A stretch of DNA of 15,841 nucleotides from Candidatus Woesearchaeota archaeon (GTDB taxonomy: Archaea > Nanobdellota > Nanobdellia > Woesearchaeales > 21-14-0-10-32-9). Where the stretch lies: contig SKIS01000023.1 in assembly GCA_007116295.1 (NCBI GenBank), positions 1-15,841 on the forward strand. The letters are read 5' to 3'. The notes beneath the pieces are model-generated. The model did no database searches and was not told where the DNA came from. It was given only the letters and a program-made list of their open reading frames with translations. The first letter of the stretch is position 1, and each line of letters begins with the position of its first letter. Both the position numbers and the translations under genes were made by a program. Positions 1 through 7,585 of this stretch are shown here, piece by piece.

Positions 1-2
1 AA

Positions 3-800
3 TTATTATTGCTAATAGGTATACTTTCTTTGACACGTATTTATGTTGTTAGTCAAGAAAACGTTTGGATAAGTACAACTCTATTAGTGTTTACTTACTA
101 TCTAATTCTTAGCATAGTTCTTAATTATTTGAAAAGCTTCTTGGTAAAAGTATATCTAAGAAAAAATAATTATGGTATAAACTACGTTGATAATTTTGTT
201 CTTGGAATTAGAAGAATAACTAATTTTTTGATTCACGCAGCGTTTATATTGATATTAATAGAACTGAGCGGAATAAGACTTATTAACATACTAACAAGCA
301 TAAGTTTAGTTGCAGTAGCATTTGTGCTCATTTTTAGGGAGTATATAGCTAATTTCTTAAATGGTTTAGTACTAATGTTTACAAAAACTGTTAGGATGGG
401 AGACTACGTTAAAGTTGGAGATTCTATTGGTAAAGTAGTTGATTTAAACTTTATGCATGTTCAACTTAAAAACGAAGAAGACGAAATAGTGTATATACCA
501 AATAATAATTTTTTAACTAAAGATATAATAAATTATAGTAAGAGAAAAGATAAAACTGTAAAGTATTCATTTACCTTACCTTTAATCAGTAAGAAGACCT
601 ATGATGAAATAAAAAAATCTTTTATCGAAAACTTGGAAAAAGAAGATTACGCTAAAGTTATTTTCTATGTAGAAAAGATAACTAAGGACGGAGCTGATTT
701 AGTAGTTGAAGCAAAAACTGATTTGAAACAAAAAAATAATGTCTTCAAAGAAATATGCGGCGAACTGGCTTTAAAGCATAAAAATAAACTATCTAAATAA
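3..800 (+). CDS. MscS-family mechanosensitive ion channel (5' partial)
   Basis: This is a small-conductance mechanosensitive channel, which would release osmolytes across the cytoplasmic membrane under hypo-osmotic stress. The frame is open to the window edge and the first possible start is a TTG at position 9, so the true N-terminus probably lies upstream. Counting from that TTG, hydrophobic segments lie at about residues 20-46 and 71-88, followed by the pore-lining segment at about 92-125. Next comes the typical MscS beta domain (VRMGDYVKVGDSIGKVVDL, then VYIPNNNF) at about 128-170 and an alpha/beta C-terminal domain. Its last 12 bp overlap the 3' end of the convergent DUF368 gene. Family assignment is firm. 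Gating properties and the N-terminal helix count cannot be judged here. Confidence 0.88.
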   Translation, partial: LLLLIGILSLTRIYVVSQENVWISTTLLVFTYYLILSIVLNYLKSFLVKVYLRKNNYGINYVDNFVLGIRRITNFLIHAAFILILIELSGIRLINILTSISLVAVAFVLIFREYIANFLNGLVLMFTKTVRMGDYVKVGDSIGKVVDLNFMHVQLKNEEDEIVYIPNNNFLTKDIINYSKRKDKTVKYSFTLPLISKKTYDEIKKSFIENLEKEDYAKVIFYVEKITKDGADLVVEAKTDLKQKNNVFKEICGELALKHKNKLSK

Positions 801-1571
801 ATACAAAAGAACGCTAATAATTATTCCTATAACTGCAAACGCAGTTGTTTGAAATATTTGTCCATAGGAAAAAGCTATGCTCGCAACCATAATTAAACCT
901 CCAAGCATTAAACCTATTAAAAATAAAAATGTTTGAGACCTATAATTATTTATTAAATAGCTTATAGTTGAAATTAAACTTACAAGAGCTACAAAAGCAC
1001 CTAAAACTAATAAGAATAATTCTCCTAAGTTATCTAAAGCATTTCTTGCTATATGAACAACTCTCTCATATTGTCCCAAAATTAGCAAAACGTAAGATCC
1101 GCTTATTCCTGGTAAAAGCATTGCTGTTGTTGCTAAAAATCCACTTATAAACAAAGCTGTAGGCGAATAAGTGAGTTTTACTGATAAAGAAGTTATAATA
1201 AGACCTGTTAATACTCCTAAAAAAACCCATTTTTGATGATTTTTTTTATGTTCCTGCCTTAGCAACAAGAAAGAGCTTCCGAGTATGACTCCTAAAAAAA
1301 ATCCGTATATTCTTTGAGGATATCTTAAAAGAGCAAAATCTAAAAAGAATATCATAGAAATCAAACCTGCTAATAATCCTAAGCCTACCGTAAATAAAAA
1401 TAGAAAGTCGAGTTTCAAAAAATCCTTAACTGATTTTATCGAAATAATTTTTTTTAACTCTTTGACTATTTTTTCATATATACCTGTAATAAGTGCTATA
1501 GTTGCTCCACTTATTCCTGGAATAGTATCTGTTATACCTATGAATATTCCTTTAAAAAAGTTCTTTATCAT
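789..1571 (-). CDS. DUF368 family polytopic membrane protein
   Basis: The protein has 260 residues and is almost entirely hydrophobic, with roughly eight membrane segments. It carries the DUF368 hallmark, two similar re-entrant-like motifs: PGISG at residues 18-22 (in TIPGISGATIALITG) and PGISG at 154-158 (in LLPGISGSYVLLILGQYERV). This suggests an internal two-fold repeat. Bacterial DUF368 members have been reported to translocate undecaprenyl phosphate, the recycled C55 lipid carrier. In an archaeon the equivalent cargo would be a dolichyl-type phosphate carrier for N-glycosylation, which is inference. The gene starts 5 nt after the CBS-HPF gene's stop and is probably its operon partner. 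No clear SD is visible before the ATG. Confidence 0.85.
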   Translation of the reverse strand: MIKNFFKGIFIGITDTIPGISGATIALITGIYEKIVKELKKIISIKSVKDFLKLDFLFLFTVGLGLLAGLISMIFFLDFALLRYPQRIYGFFLGVILGSSFLLLRQEHKKNHQKWVFLGVLTGLIITSLSVKLTYSPTALFISGFLATTAMLLPGISGSYVLLILGQYERVVHIARNALDNLGELFLLVLGAFVALVSLISTISYLINNYRSQTFLFLIGLMLGGLIMVASIAFSYGQIFQTTAFAVIGIIISVLLYLFR

Positions 1572-1576
1572 CTTTT

Positions 1577-2686
1577 TTATTCTAAGCCAATATAGTCAAT
1601 TATATCTCTATGAGCGCTTTGTTTTTCATCAGATTTTATTATTAACACCCTTAGCTTTCTTAATGCTTCGCCTATTGTTTGGCTTTCGCCAAATCCTTCT
1701 GCGGTTAAATCGAATTTCTTTGCAGCCCTAACTCTTAATCTGCAATGAAGAAGTTTTTCTCCTCTTAAGGTTTCTTTATGCTCAGTTATATGAACATATA
1801 TGTGCCCTTGCTTTAGTAGGTCTTTGTATTTTTCTAAAAAGGTTTGTAGTTCTTTTCGAATTTTTTCTCTATTTAGCCTTATTTTACTTATTATTTGTAT
1901 TTTAAAAACTTCTTTTTCAGGAGAAAAGTGAGAAGTTAGATGGGAAAGCAGATCTCTTTTAGTTATTATTCCTCTGTTTTCTACTAGTACACTACTAACA
2001 TCATTTTTTTTCATTATGTTATAAACGTCTCTAATACCTTCCTTTGCAGAACAAGTTATTAAGTTTTTAACCATTATTTCATTTATTTTAAGATTTAAAG
2101 GAGTTTTTCTTTCATCCAATATATCTTTTCGAAGTTTTTCTGTTGGCTTTATAGCTTTTGTAACCACATCCTTTAAACTTACAATCCCTATGAATTCTCC
2201 TTCTTTTACTAAAGGAATCCTAGAAATATTGTTTTCTCTTAAGGTTACAAGAGCTGAAGCTATTGTGTCTTCTGAAGACAATGTTATCATGTTTTCAGTC
2301 ATTATATCTTCAGCAAGATGTTTTTCTTCTATTAAGTAAAATAGTTGCTCTATGACGTCATCTCCATGAACAATTCCCACAACTACTTCTCCTTCAAAAA
2401 CTGGTAATGAGTGAAGCTGATTTTCACACATAAGTCTCGCTATTTCTTGTAAAGAAGTGTTTTTTGTTATTTTTGGAGCATTTCTCACTATTTTTTTTAT
2501 TTTTGTATCACTAGTTGCTTTTATAACTTCTTTTTGCGTAAGGACACCAACGTATTTACCATTATTTATGATTACGAACACTTGTTTCGAGTCTTTAAAT
2601 CTTGATATTATTTCTTTAACTGTCTCTTCCCCTGTAAGTTCAGAAAAATTTTCTTTAGTTAGTTTTATAGCTTTGATTTCTTTCAT
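1577..2686 (-). CDS. Four-CBS-domain protein with C-terminal HPF-like domain
   Basis: The protein has 369 residues. Four CBS repeats fill about residues 1-260, each with the recognisable G-x-(V/I)-(T/H/S)-x-x-(D/E)-(V/L) ending, for example YVGVLTQKEVI, VVGIVHGDDVI, FIGIVSLKDVV and GIITKRDLL. The remaining ~105 residues (about 262-367) resemble the ribosome hibernation factor HPF/S30AE fold: a beta strand (FKIQIISKIRL), a helix, strands (HIYVHITEH, LLHCRLRVRAAKKFDLTAEGFG) and a final helix. CBS pairs usually bind AMP, ATP or related nucleotides, so an energy-sensing ribosome-binding role is a reasonable inference. The ATG is preceded by GATGAGGGG, an SD-like stretch. It is the first gene of a two-gene operon with DUF368. 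The CBS part is firm; the HPF part is based on pattern only. Confidence 0.82.
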   Translation of the reverse strand: MKEIKAIKLTKENFSELTGEETVKEIISRFKDSKQVFVIINNGKYVGVLTQKEVIKATSDTKIKKIVRNAPKITKNTSLQEIARLMCENQLHSLPVFEGEVVVGIVHGDDVIEQLFYLIEEKHLAEDIMTENMITLSSEDTIASALVTLRENNISRIPLVKEGEFIGIVSLKDVVTKAIKPTEKLRKDILDERKTPLNLKINEIMVKNLITCSAKEGIRDVYNIMKKNDVSSVLVENRGIITKRDLLSHLTSHFSPEKEVFKIQIISKIRLNREKIRKELQTFLEKYKDLLKQGHIYVHITEHKETLRGEKLLHCRLRVRAAKKFDLTAEGFGESQTIGEALRKLRVLIIKSDEKQSAHRDIIDYIGLE

Positions 2687-2739
2687 TTTAACCCCTCATC
2701 TAGTTTTTTTATCTACTACTAATAGTATAGTGCTTGTAA

Positions 2740-2751
2740 CTATATAAAGGT
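2740..2751 (-). promoter_or_regulatory. TATA-like box for the CBS-HPF/DUF368 operon
   Basis: On the minus strand the sequence reads CCTTTATATAGT. Transcription about 27 bp downstream would start near 2718 and leave a leader of about 32 nt, which carries the SD-like GAGGGG before the ATG at 2686. Prediction by spacing only. Confidence 0.5.
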
Positions 2752-2766
2752 TTGTTCAAACGGAAA

Positions 2767-2776
2767 ATTTTATAAC
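2767..2776 (+). promoter_or_regulatory. TATA-like box for the metallophosphoesterase gene
   Basis: ATTTTATAAC is centred about 28 bp before the ATG at 2799. This implies a leaderless mRNA and favours that ATG over the TTG at 2790. Confidence 0.5.
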
Positions 2777-2798
2777 CAAAACCAATGTTTTGTGTAAA

Positions 2799-3827
2799 AT
2801 GAAAAAGAAAAGCCTCATATTTATTATCGTGATGCTAGTCGTATTACTTTTACATTTTTACTTAGGAATTAAAATAAATAATTATTTTGGAGTAAACATG
2901 GTTTTACTTATGACTCTTTCCGGACTAATTTATCCTTTTGCTATCTTACTTGATTCTTTTAGACCTGAAAAGCACACTTGGATTTATTGGCTTTCTGCTA
3001 GTTATTTCGGAATTGTTTGTTTTCTTTCCTCAAACATATTATTATTGGACTTTATCGGTCTCTTAATGGGAAGAGATTTCACTTTAATAGGTTTTTATCT
3101 TGGAATTTTTCTTGCAAGCGTAGGTTTCATAACAGGAAACTTAGTTTTTGTGAGAAAAAAGAAATTAAAGCTGGGTAAAAAGTTTAAATTTGTTCACTTT
3201 AGCGATGTTCATCTGGGAACCGTTCATGGAAAATTAAGATTGAAATACTTAGTTAGTTTAATTAACAGACAAAAACCTGACTTTGTTTTTCTAACAGGCG
3301 ATCTTATTGACGGCTCTGGAAAAGTAACCAAAAAAACTCTTAGAGTCTTAAACAAAATAAAAGCACCTTTATATTTTGTTTTAGGCAACCATGAATCCTA
3401 TTTCGGTAAACAAAAAGTCATGAATTTGCTAAAGGGAAGTAAAGTAAATGTTTTAAGAAATAAGCTTGTTGATTTGAAAGACTTTTATTTGATAGGCCTG
3501 GATAACCCCGAAGATGAAGTTACTCAAACACTACCTGAGCTTGATAAGATGGATGTGCCAAAAGACAAACCAAGTATTTTGCTTTTGCACACACCTACAG
3601 GAATTAAAAGTATTAAGAAAAGCAATGTAGACTTGGTGTTAAGCGGCCATACTCACTCAGGACAAATTTTTCCTTTTGGGTTACTAGTTAAGTTAACGTA
3701 TAGATATCTTTATGGGTTATACAATTTAGGAAATAACTGGATTCATGTTAGTAGCGGATGTGGAACCTGGGGACCTCCTATTAGGATCGGAACAATAAAC
3801 GAAATAGTTCTTTTTGAAGTAAACTAA
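2799..3827 (+). CDS. Membrane-anchored metallophosphoesterase (YkuE/YaeI-like)
   Basis: This is a calcineurin-like dinuclear metal phosphoesterase of 342 residues tethered by four N-terminal membrane segments (about residues 5-23, 33-53, 60-83 and 95-118). The catalytic domain follows with the full motif set: FSDVHLG (D136, H138), TGDLID (D168), LGNHES (N197, H198), LLLHTP (H264) and SGHTHSGQ (H284, H286). Proteins of this shape include the YkuE/YaeI group, some of which act on UDP-sugar lipid precursors. The substrate here is unknown. I chose the ATG at 2799 rather than an upstream in-frame TTG at 2790, because a TATA-like box lies at the leaderless distance from it. The catalytic domain is predicted on the cytoplasmic side, but topology is not certain. 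Confidence 0.9.
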   Translation: MKKKSLIFIIVMLVVLLLHFYLGIKINNYFGVNMVLLMTLSGLIYPFAILLDSFRPEKHTWIYWLSASYFGIVCFLSSNILLLDFIGLLMGRDFTLIGFYLGIFLASVGFITGNLVFVRKKKLKLGKKFKFVHFSDVHLGTVHGKLRLKYLVSLINRQKPDFVFLTGDLIDGSGKVTKKTLRVLNKIKAPLYFVLGNHESYFGKQKVMNLLKGSKVNVLRNKLVDLKDFYLIGLDNPEDEVTQTLPELDKMDVPKDKPSILLLHTPTGIKSIKKSNVDLVLSGHTHSGQIFPFGLLVKLTYRYLYGLYNLGNNWIHVSSGCGTWGPPIRIGTINEIVLFEVN

Positions 3828-3828
3828 T

Positions 3829-3838
3829 ATTTATATAC
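3829..3838 (+). promoter_or_regulatory. TATA-like box for the first Nudix gene
   Basis: ATTTATATAC lies just after the upstream stop codon. Its centre is about 20 bp before the ATG at 3854 and 26 bp before the in-frame ATG at 3860. The usual leaderless spacing therefore fits the second ATG slightly better. Confidence 0.5.
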
Positions 3839-3853
3839 AAGTAAACTTGTGTA

Positions 3854-4258
3854 ATGAATATGAAAAAAGTTTATGCTGCTGTAAAGGCTTTAATAAAAAA
3901 AGAAGATAAATACTTAATACTGAAGCAACGCTTCAACAATCAAACTTGCTTTGATTTGCCAGGAGGAAGAGTTGAGCTAGGCGAAAATCCATATGAAACT
4001 TTAGTTCGAGAAGTGAAAGAGGAGACTTTTTTAGATGTGGAAATAGTTAAGCCTGTTGGCATGTGGTGGTTTTTCAGAATATCTGATGGAAGCCAAGTTA
4101 TTTGTAATACTTTTTTATGTGAAGCCAAAAGCTATGATGTTGACTTAACTAAAAATGTGGATGATGAATACATAGTAGGACATTATTGGTTGACAAAAAA
4201 AGAAATTTTAGAGTTAGAAGAAGTTCCTCATCCTAGCTTTAAAGAAATATTCAAATAA
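3854..4258 (+). CDS. Nudix hydrolase with variant Nudix box
   Basis: This is a 134-residue Nudix-fold hydrolase that would cleave a nucleoside diphosphate linked to another moiety. The Nudix box runs over residues 38-60 and matches G-x5-E-x7-R-E-U-x-E-E-x-G-U, with G38, E44, R52, E53, E56 and E57 present. The final glycine is replaced by phenylalanine (EETFL), so the metal-binding glutamates remain but the helix-turn is altered. The start may be the ATG at 3854 or the one at 3860 (132 residues). Its 3' end overlaps by 8 bp a second, convergent Nudix gene. The substrate cannot be read from the sequence; small single-domain members often act on (d)NTPs or sugar nucleotides. Confidence 0.87.
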   Translation: MNMKKVYAAVKALIKKEDKYLILKQRFNNQTCFDLPGGRVELGENPYETLVREVKEETFLDVEIVKPVGMWWFFRISDGSQVICNTFLCEAKSYDVDLTKNVDDEYIVGHYWLTKKEILELEEVPHPSFKEIFK

Positions 4259-4802
4259 GTTTTTTGTTTTCAAACAGCTCTTTTTTAAACTCTTCTTCTC
4301 TACCCTCATACAATAGTCTGAGAAAATATCTTTCAAATCCTTTAAGCCTAAAATCAGGTCCTAAAACTATTTCCTTAAACTCCTCGTAGCTACGCCACGT
4401 TATCTCAATCTTTTCCCCACCATCTAGTTTTGGTTCAGCAACTTTTTTTGGATTTGTAGCTATAAAGAAAGTTGTAGGCCAATCTATTTTTCCCTTCATA
4501 GAGCTAACTTTAGCTTCTTTTACGTCTGCCTGCATGCCTGTCTCTTCCAAAAGCTCTCTTTTAGCAGCTGCTAAAGGTTCTTCACCCCAAGAAGTCATAC
4601 CTCCTGTAAAAGAATAAAACGGTTTTTCTCTTTGAGGCTGCCATTCTTTTTGTATTAATATCTTATCATTATGAATAGTTATTACTTGGACACTGGGAAG
4701 TCTCTTTACTTTTTCAAAAGTCCTAGTAGTTCCATCAAAAAGCTTTTGCTCCCACTGATATACTTTAAAAAGAATACCTTCGAACATAAGTTTTTCATCC
4801 AT
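4251..4802 (-). CDS. Nudix hydrolase, ADP-ribose pyrophosphatase-like
   Basis: The protein has 183 residues. A perfect Nudix box spans residues 68-90 (G68, E74, R82, E83, E86, E87, G89, M90). It is preceded by a beta-rich N-terminal segment ending in VITIHNDKILIQKEWQPQ and a FTGGM strand, the layout of ADP-ribose or ADP-sugar pyrophosphatases. The family assignment is clear; the ADP-ribose preference is an inference from that layout. The ATG at 4802 has a TATA-like box at leaderless distance. The gene is convergent with the other Nudix gene but too dissimilar to be a recent tandem copy. Confidence 0.85.
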   Translation of the reverse strand: MDEKLMFEGILFKVYQWEQKLFDGTTRTFEKVKRLPSVQVITIHNDKILIQKEWQPQREKPFYSFTGGMTSWGEEPLAAAKRELLEETGMQADVKEAKVSSMKGKIDWPTTFFIATNPKKVAEPKLDGGEKIEITWRSYEEFKEIVLGPDFRLKGFERYFLRLLYEGREEEFKKELFENKKLI

Positions 4803-4822
4803 AGAATTACTTTTTCTAAGAA

Positions 4823-4835
4823 GTTTTTAAAATTT
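4823..4835 (-). promoter_or_regulatory. TATA-like box for the second Nudix gene
   Basis: On the minus strand the sequence reads AAATTTTAAAAAC, centred about 27 bp before the ATG at 4802. This indicates a leaderless transcript. Confidence 0.45.
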
Positions 4836-4856
4836 GGGGTTTTTACTTAAGAAAAC

Positions 4857-4864
4857 TATTTAAA
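4857..4864 (+). promoter_or_regulatory. TATA-like box for the PCNA gene
   Basis: TATTTAAA predicts a start near 4887 and a leader of about 11 nt. AGTGAT at 4887-4892, 5 nt before the ATG at 4898, could serve as a weak SD. Confidence 0.45.
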
Positions 4865-4897
4865 ACAAAGAGTTTATCTTATAACTAGTGATAAAAT

Positions 4898-5635
4898 ATG
4901 AAATTAACTTTAGCAGAACCAAGGATTCTTAAAGAAAGCATATCAATAATATCAGAACTAGTAACAGAGACCAGGATTCAAGTGGATGAAAACAAGTTAG
5001 AAATCATAGCAATGGATCCTGCTAATGTAGCAATGGTTGTTTTTAGGATGCCTAGCGTTATATTTGCAGAATACAACGTGGAAGGAGAAGAAATAATATC
5101 TATTAATCTAAATCAATTTAAACAAATCCTTAGAAGAAGCAAAAATAAAGATGTTATGACTTTAGAGAAGGATAAAAATAAGTTAAAAATTGTTTTGAAA
5201 GAAAAAAGTACTAGGACTTTCAGTATACCCTTACTAGATTTGGAGGATAGACAGCAAAAAATTCCGGAGTTAGATTTTAAAGCTAAAATAACTATGGCAA
5301 GCGCTACTTTAAACGAAGCTATTGACGATGTCGACGTTGTCAGTGAAAGTGTTAGTTTTGCAACGCAAGATAAGACGTTTGTTGTCACAGCAAGTTCTGA
5401 TTTGTCCAATGCCCAAGTAGTTATTAGAGAAGATGACGATATGGCTATTCACACAAGTGAAAATCATAAAAGTAAGTATAGCACTGAGTACTTAAAGAAA
5501 ATGATACTTGCAAGTAAATTAGCCCAAAAAGTGAGTATTAATTTTAGTAATGATTACCCTTTAAAACTTGAATATCTGGAAAAAGATAAAATGAGTTTAA
5601 GCTTTATACTCGCACCTAGAGTAGATAATGACTAA
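4898..5635 (+). CDS. pcn: PCNA, DNA polymerase sliding clamp
   Basis: This is the archaeal sliding clamp. Three subunits form a ring around DNA that tethers polymerase, ligase, FEN1 and other PIP-box proteins. The length, 245 residues, is usual. The N-terminal domain shows the signature IIAMDPANVAMVVFRM (about residues 36-51). The interdomain connector follows around IPLLDLEDRQQKIPELDF, and the chain ends with the characteristic LAPRV segment. A single copy is present in the window, so a homotrimer is expected. Its stop overlaps by 4 bp the stop of the convergent CYTH gene. The ATG at 4898 is supported by a TATA-like box, a weak SD and the conserved N-terminal strand. Confidence 0.96.
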   Translation: MKLTLAEPRILKESISIISELVTETRIQVDENKLEIIAMDPANVAMVVFRMPSVIFAEYNVEGEEIISINLNQFKQILRRSKNKDVMTLEKDKNKLKIVLKEKSTRTFSIPLLDLEDRQQKIPELDFKAKITMASATLNEAIDDVDVVSESVSFATQDKTFVVTASSDLSNAQVVIREDDDMAIHTSENHKSKYSTEYLKKMILASKLAQKVSINFSNDYPLKLEYLEKDKMSLSFILAPRVDND

Positions 5636-6165
5636 AATTTAAGAACGTCATAATCGTGAAGATCTATACCATATTTTTTATAAACTTCTAATATACTCAT
5701 AGAAGTTGTTTCTTCCATTTTATAGCCTAGTAATTTAACTATTTTCTCCACTTCTTGCTTTGAAGAGCCTTCAACTTCTATAAATAGAGGTATTAACGGC
5801 CATTTATCCAACTCTATTTGAACTCCTTGTAACTCAAAACTGCTTCTTTTATTTTCTTGATAAGTAATAGGCTCATAACCAATTTTTTGGAGTAAATCCT
5901 TAGTTTGGTTAAAACTACTTACCTCTATCTCTATTTCTTTAGTGCTGTCAATACCGCGACCTTTCCTCTGTTTATAAGTTAAAGTAGAACTTTTACCATT
6001 GTCTCTAAGTCTTAAAAACGCATCTTTTTTTGGAGGAACTATGTCATAGACATATCTTTTTTGAAAGAACTCGCCTATAAAATCTGCGTTTAGCTCTTTT
6101 AATTTAGAAACAATTTTTTCTTTATCTATATCTAATATTCTAACTTCAAATTCTGTTTGCATCAT
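5632..6165 (-). CDS. CYTH-domain protein, CyaB-like
   Basis: The protein has 177 residues and forms a CYTH triphosphate tunnel. The N-terminal signature is E5-F-E7-V-R9, with arginine in place of the usual lysine of ExExK. Later come alternating charged strands such as FLRLRDNG, TLTYKQRKG, EIEIEVSS, VQIELDKWP and FIEVEGSS, which would line the tunnel. CyaB-type members include class IV adenylate cyclases, while other CYTH enzymes cleave thiamine triphosphate or inorganic triphosphate. Activity in archaea is mostly unproven. Translation is coupled to the upstream RNase J gene by an ATGA overlap (its stop at 6162-6164). A second ATG directly follows the first, so the protein may be one residue shorter. 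Family firm, reaction open. Confidence 0.87.
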   Translation of the reverse strand: MMQTEFEVRILDIDKEKIVSKLKELNADFIGEFFQKRYVYDIVPPKKDAFLRLRDNGKSSTLTYKQRKGRGIDSTKEIEIEVSSFNQTKDLLQKIGYEPITYQENKRSSFELQGVQIELDKWPLIPLFIEVEGSSKQEVEKIVKLLGYKMEETTSMSILEVYKKYGIDLHDYDVLKF

Positions 6166-7475
6166 ACAAAAATCCTATTGAAATTTTTTAAGATATGAAT
6201 TTTTTTGTCTTCATAACCCATTTCTTTAGCTAGTTCTTTTTGAGCTTCAAGCATTTCTACGTTTCCATGAGTAGGTATTACGTGCTCAGGCTTGATCTTC
6301 TTTATGAATTCTCTATGATCCTCTCTGCAAGCATGACCTGAAACATGAACATCAGTGAATATTCTTACTTTCATATTTTTAAGTTTTTTCTCTAACACTT
6401 CTCTGTTCTTAAAATTGTCTTCGTTAGGAATAATCTTACAACTAAAAATGACTAAGTCTTCGTGCTGAAAAGGAAATATTTTTTGATTAGCTAACCTGCT
6501 TAAAACCGCTTTGGGCTCTCCTTGGTGGCCTGTTGCTAAAAATAATTTGTTTTTTGTATTCTTATGCTTCTTAAAATAAGATTCGACTTTACCACCGTAC
6601 CTGACAAACTCTGCTTTTCCTTCAAAATTTATTATTCCCGCTTCTTTTGCAGCATCTAAGTACTTACAAAGACTTCTTCCTACAAAAACAGGTTTTCTAC
6701 CGAGGCTTTCTGCAAGTTCTACCACAGATTTTATTCTTGCTATATGACTAGAAAAAGTTGATACTATTATGTTCTTGTTTTCAGATGTTGTTCCTAGTAA
6801 AACATCTCTAAGCATTTCTCTTGCTATCGCTTCGCTAGGCGTCTTTCTAGGATCTAAAGCATACAAACTATCTAGTATTAGTGCTTTGACGTTCTTTAAC
6901 TTTTCCATAGCAGCATAATTAGGTCTTTCTCCAAGCAAAGGAGCATTATCTAATTTGAAGTCATTAGCATAAACAACCGCGCCTTCAGGGGTGTGAACAA
7001 CTATTATAACTGTATGAGGAGTACTATGTGTTACGTGTATAAATTCTATTTCTAGCTTTTTTCCTACTTTAAATTTACAATTACTAGGATGCGCATGCAA
7101 GTTTTTCAAATTTTTTCTTTTGTCATCAAGTAACCTTTTCAAAACTTCTATTGTGAATTTAGTTCCATGAACAGGAAAATTTATTTTTGAAGTGAAAAAA
7201 GGCACCGCTCCAACGTGATCTAAGTGGGCGTGGCTAATGCAAAGAGCTTTCACTGTCTTCATTTCTTCTTTTACACTATCAAGATCAGGAACAGCGTTTT
7301 CTCTTATTAACGTCTTTAAAGGAATTCTTTGAGGCACATCTTCATCTTCTGTGAGTCTGATGTATTCTTCCATATTCAAACCCAAATCTAATATTACTGA
7401 TTCATCTTCGTACTTTACTATTACGCAGTTTCTTCCTATTTCACTGAAACCGCCTACTGGTATTATTTCTATCAT
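6162..7475 (-). CDS. Archaeal RNase J, beta-CASP ribonuclease
   Basis: This is a metallo-beta-lactamase/beta-CASP ribonuclease of the archaeal RNase J group, which degrades RNA 5' to 3'. The zinc ligands are visible as SHAHLDH (H82, H84, D86, H87), H150 with H154 nearby, and D172 in YANDF. The beta-CASP motifs follow: D202 in LDSLYA, H244 in TFSSH, GHQGEPKA at about 316-323, H381 in VSGHA and H403 in THG. The frame extends upstream to 7559, but those codons cross the promoter. The ATG at 7475 begins the conserved IEIIPVGGFSEIGRN segment and gives 437 residues. A TATA box is centred about 33 bp upstream, so the leader is only a few nucleotides. It is the first gene of an operon with the CYTH gene. 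Confidence 0.94.
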   Translation of the reverse strand: MIEIIPVGGFSEIGRNCVIVKYEDESVILDLGLNMEEYIRLTEDEDVPQRIPLKTLIRENAVPDLDSVKEEMKTVKALCISHAHLDHVGAVPFFTSKINFPVHGTKFTIEVLKRLLDDKRKNLKNLHAHPSNCKFKVGKKLEIEFIHVTHSTPHTVIIVVHTPEGAVVYANDFKLDNAPLLGERPNYAAMEKLKNVKALILDSLYALDPRKTPSEAIAREMLRDVLLGTTSENKNIIVSTFSSHIARIKSVVELAESLGRKPVFVGRSLCKYLDAAKEAGIINFEGKAEFVRYGGKVESYFKKHKNTKNKLFLATGHQGEPKAVLSRLANQKIFPFQHEDLVIFSCKIIPNEDNFKNREVLEKKLKNMKVRIFTDVHVSGHACREDHREFIKKIKPEHVIPTHGNVEMLEAQKELAKEMGYEDKKIHILKNFNRIFV

Positions 7476-7503
7476 TTTAACTAAGATAAAGAAACGTTCA
7501 TAG

Positions 7504-7512
7504 TATATAAAT
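7504..7512 (-). promoter_or_regulatory. TATA box for the RNase J-CYTH operon
   Basis: On the minus strand the sequence reads ATTTATATA. The predicted start near 7481 leaves a leader of about 6 nt before the ATG at 7475. It lies just beyond the T10 tract that ends the tRNA region. Confidence 0.6.
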
Positions 7513-7523
7513 GTTTTAATTGT

Positions 7524-7580
7524 AAAAAAAAAAGTGCAGGGGAAGACAAGCACAAACAAAGTATGTGCGCCTTCTCTGCA
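7524..7580 (-). terminator. Long hairpin plus T10 tract downstream of tRNA-Leu
   Basis: On the minus strand, positions 7580-7535 fold into an imperfect hairpin. The outer stem is TGCAG with CTGCA, then GAAG with CTTC, a G-U and a C-G pair, a UU bulge, and GCACA with TGTGC around a 9-nt loop. One C and ten Ts (7533-7524) follow. It lies 5 nt after the mature tRNA 3' end and before the RNase J promoter, so it could end the tRNA transcript. The 3' arm repeats 11 nt of the tRNA 3' end. A small independent RNA is an alternative, but no promoter of its own is evident. Confidence 0.6.
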
Positions 7581-7585
7581 AATGA

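Noticed and set aside
968..1150. Plus-strand 60-codon open frame
   Set aside because: It is antisense to conserved DUF368 membrane segments, with no promoter or SD.
7476..7559. N-terminal extension of RNase J by 28 codons
   Set aside because: It crosses the TATA box and the T10 tract and precedes the conserved N-terminal strand. The ATG at 7475 is the better start.
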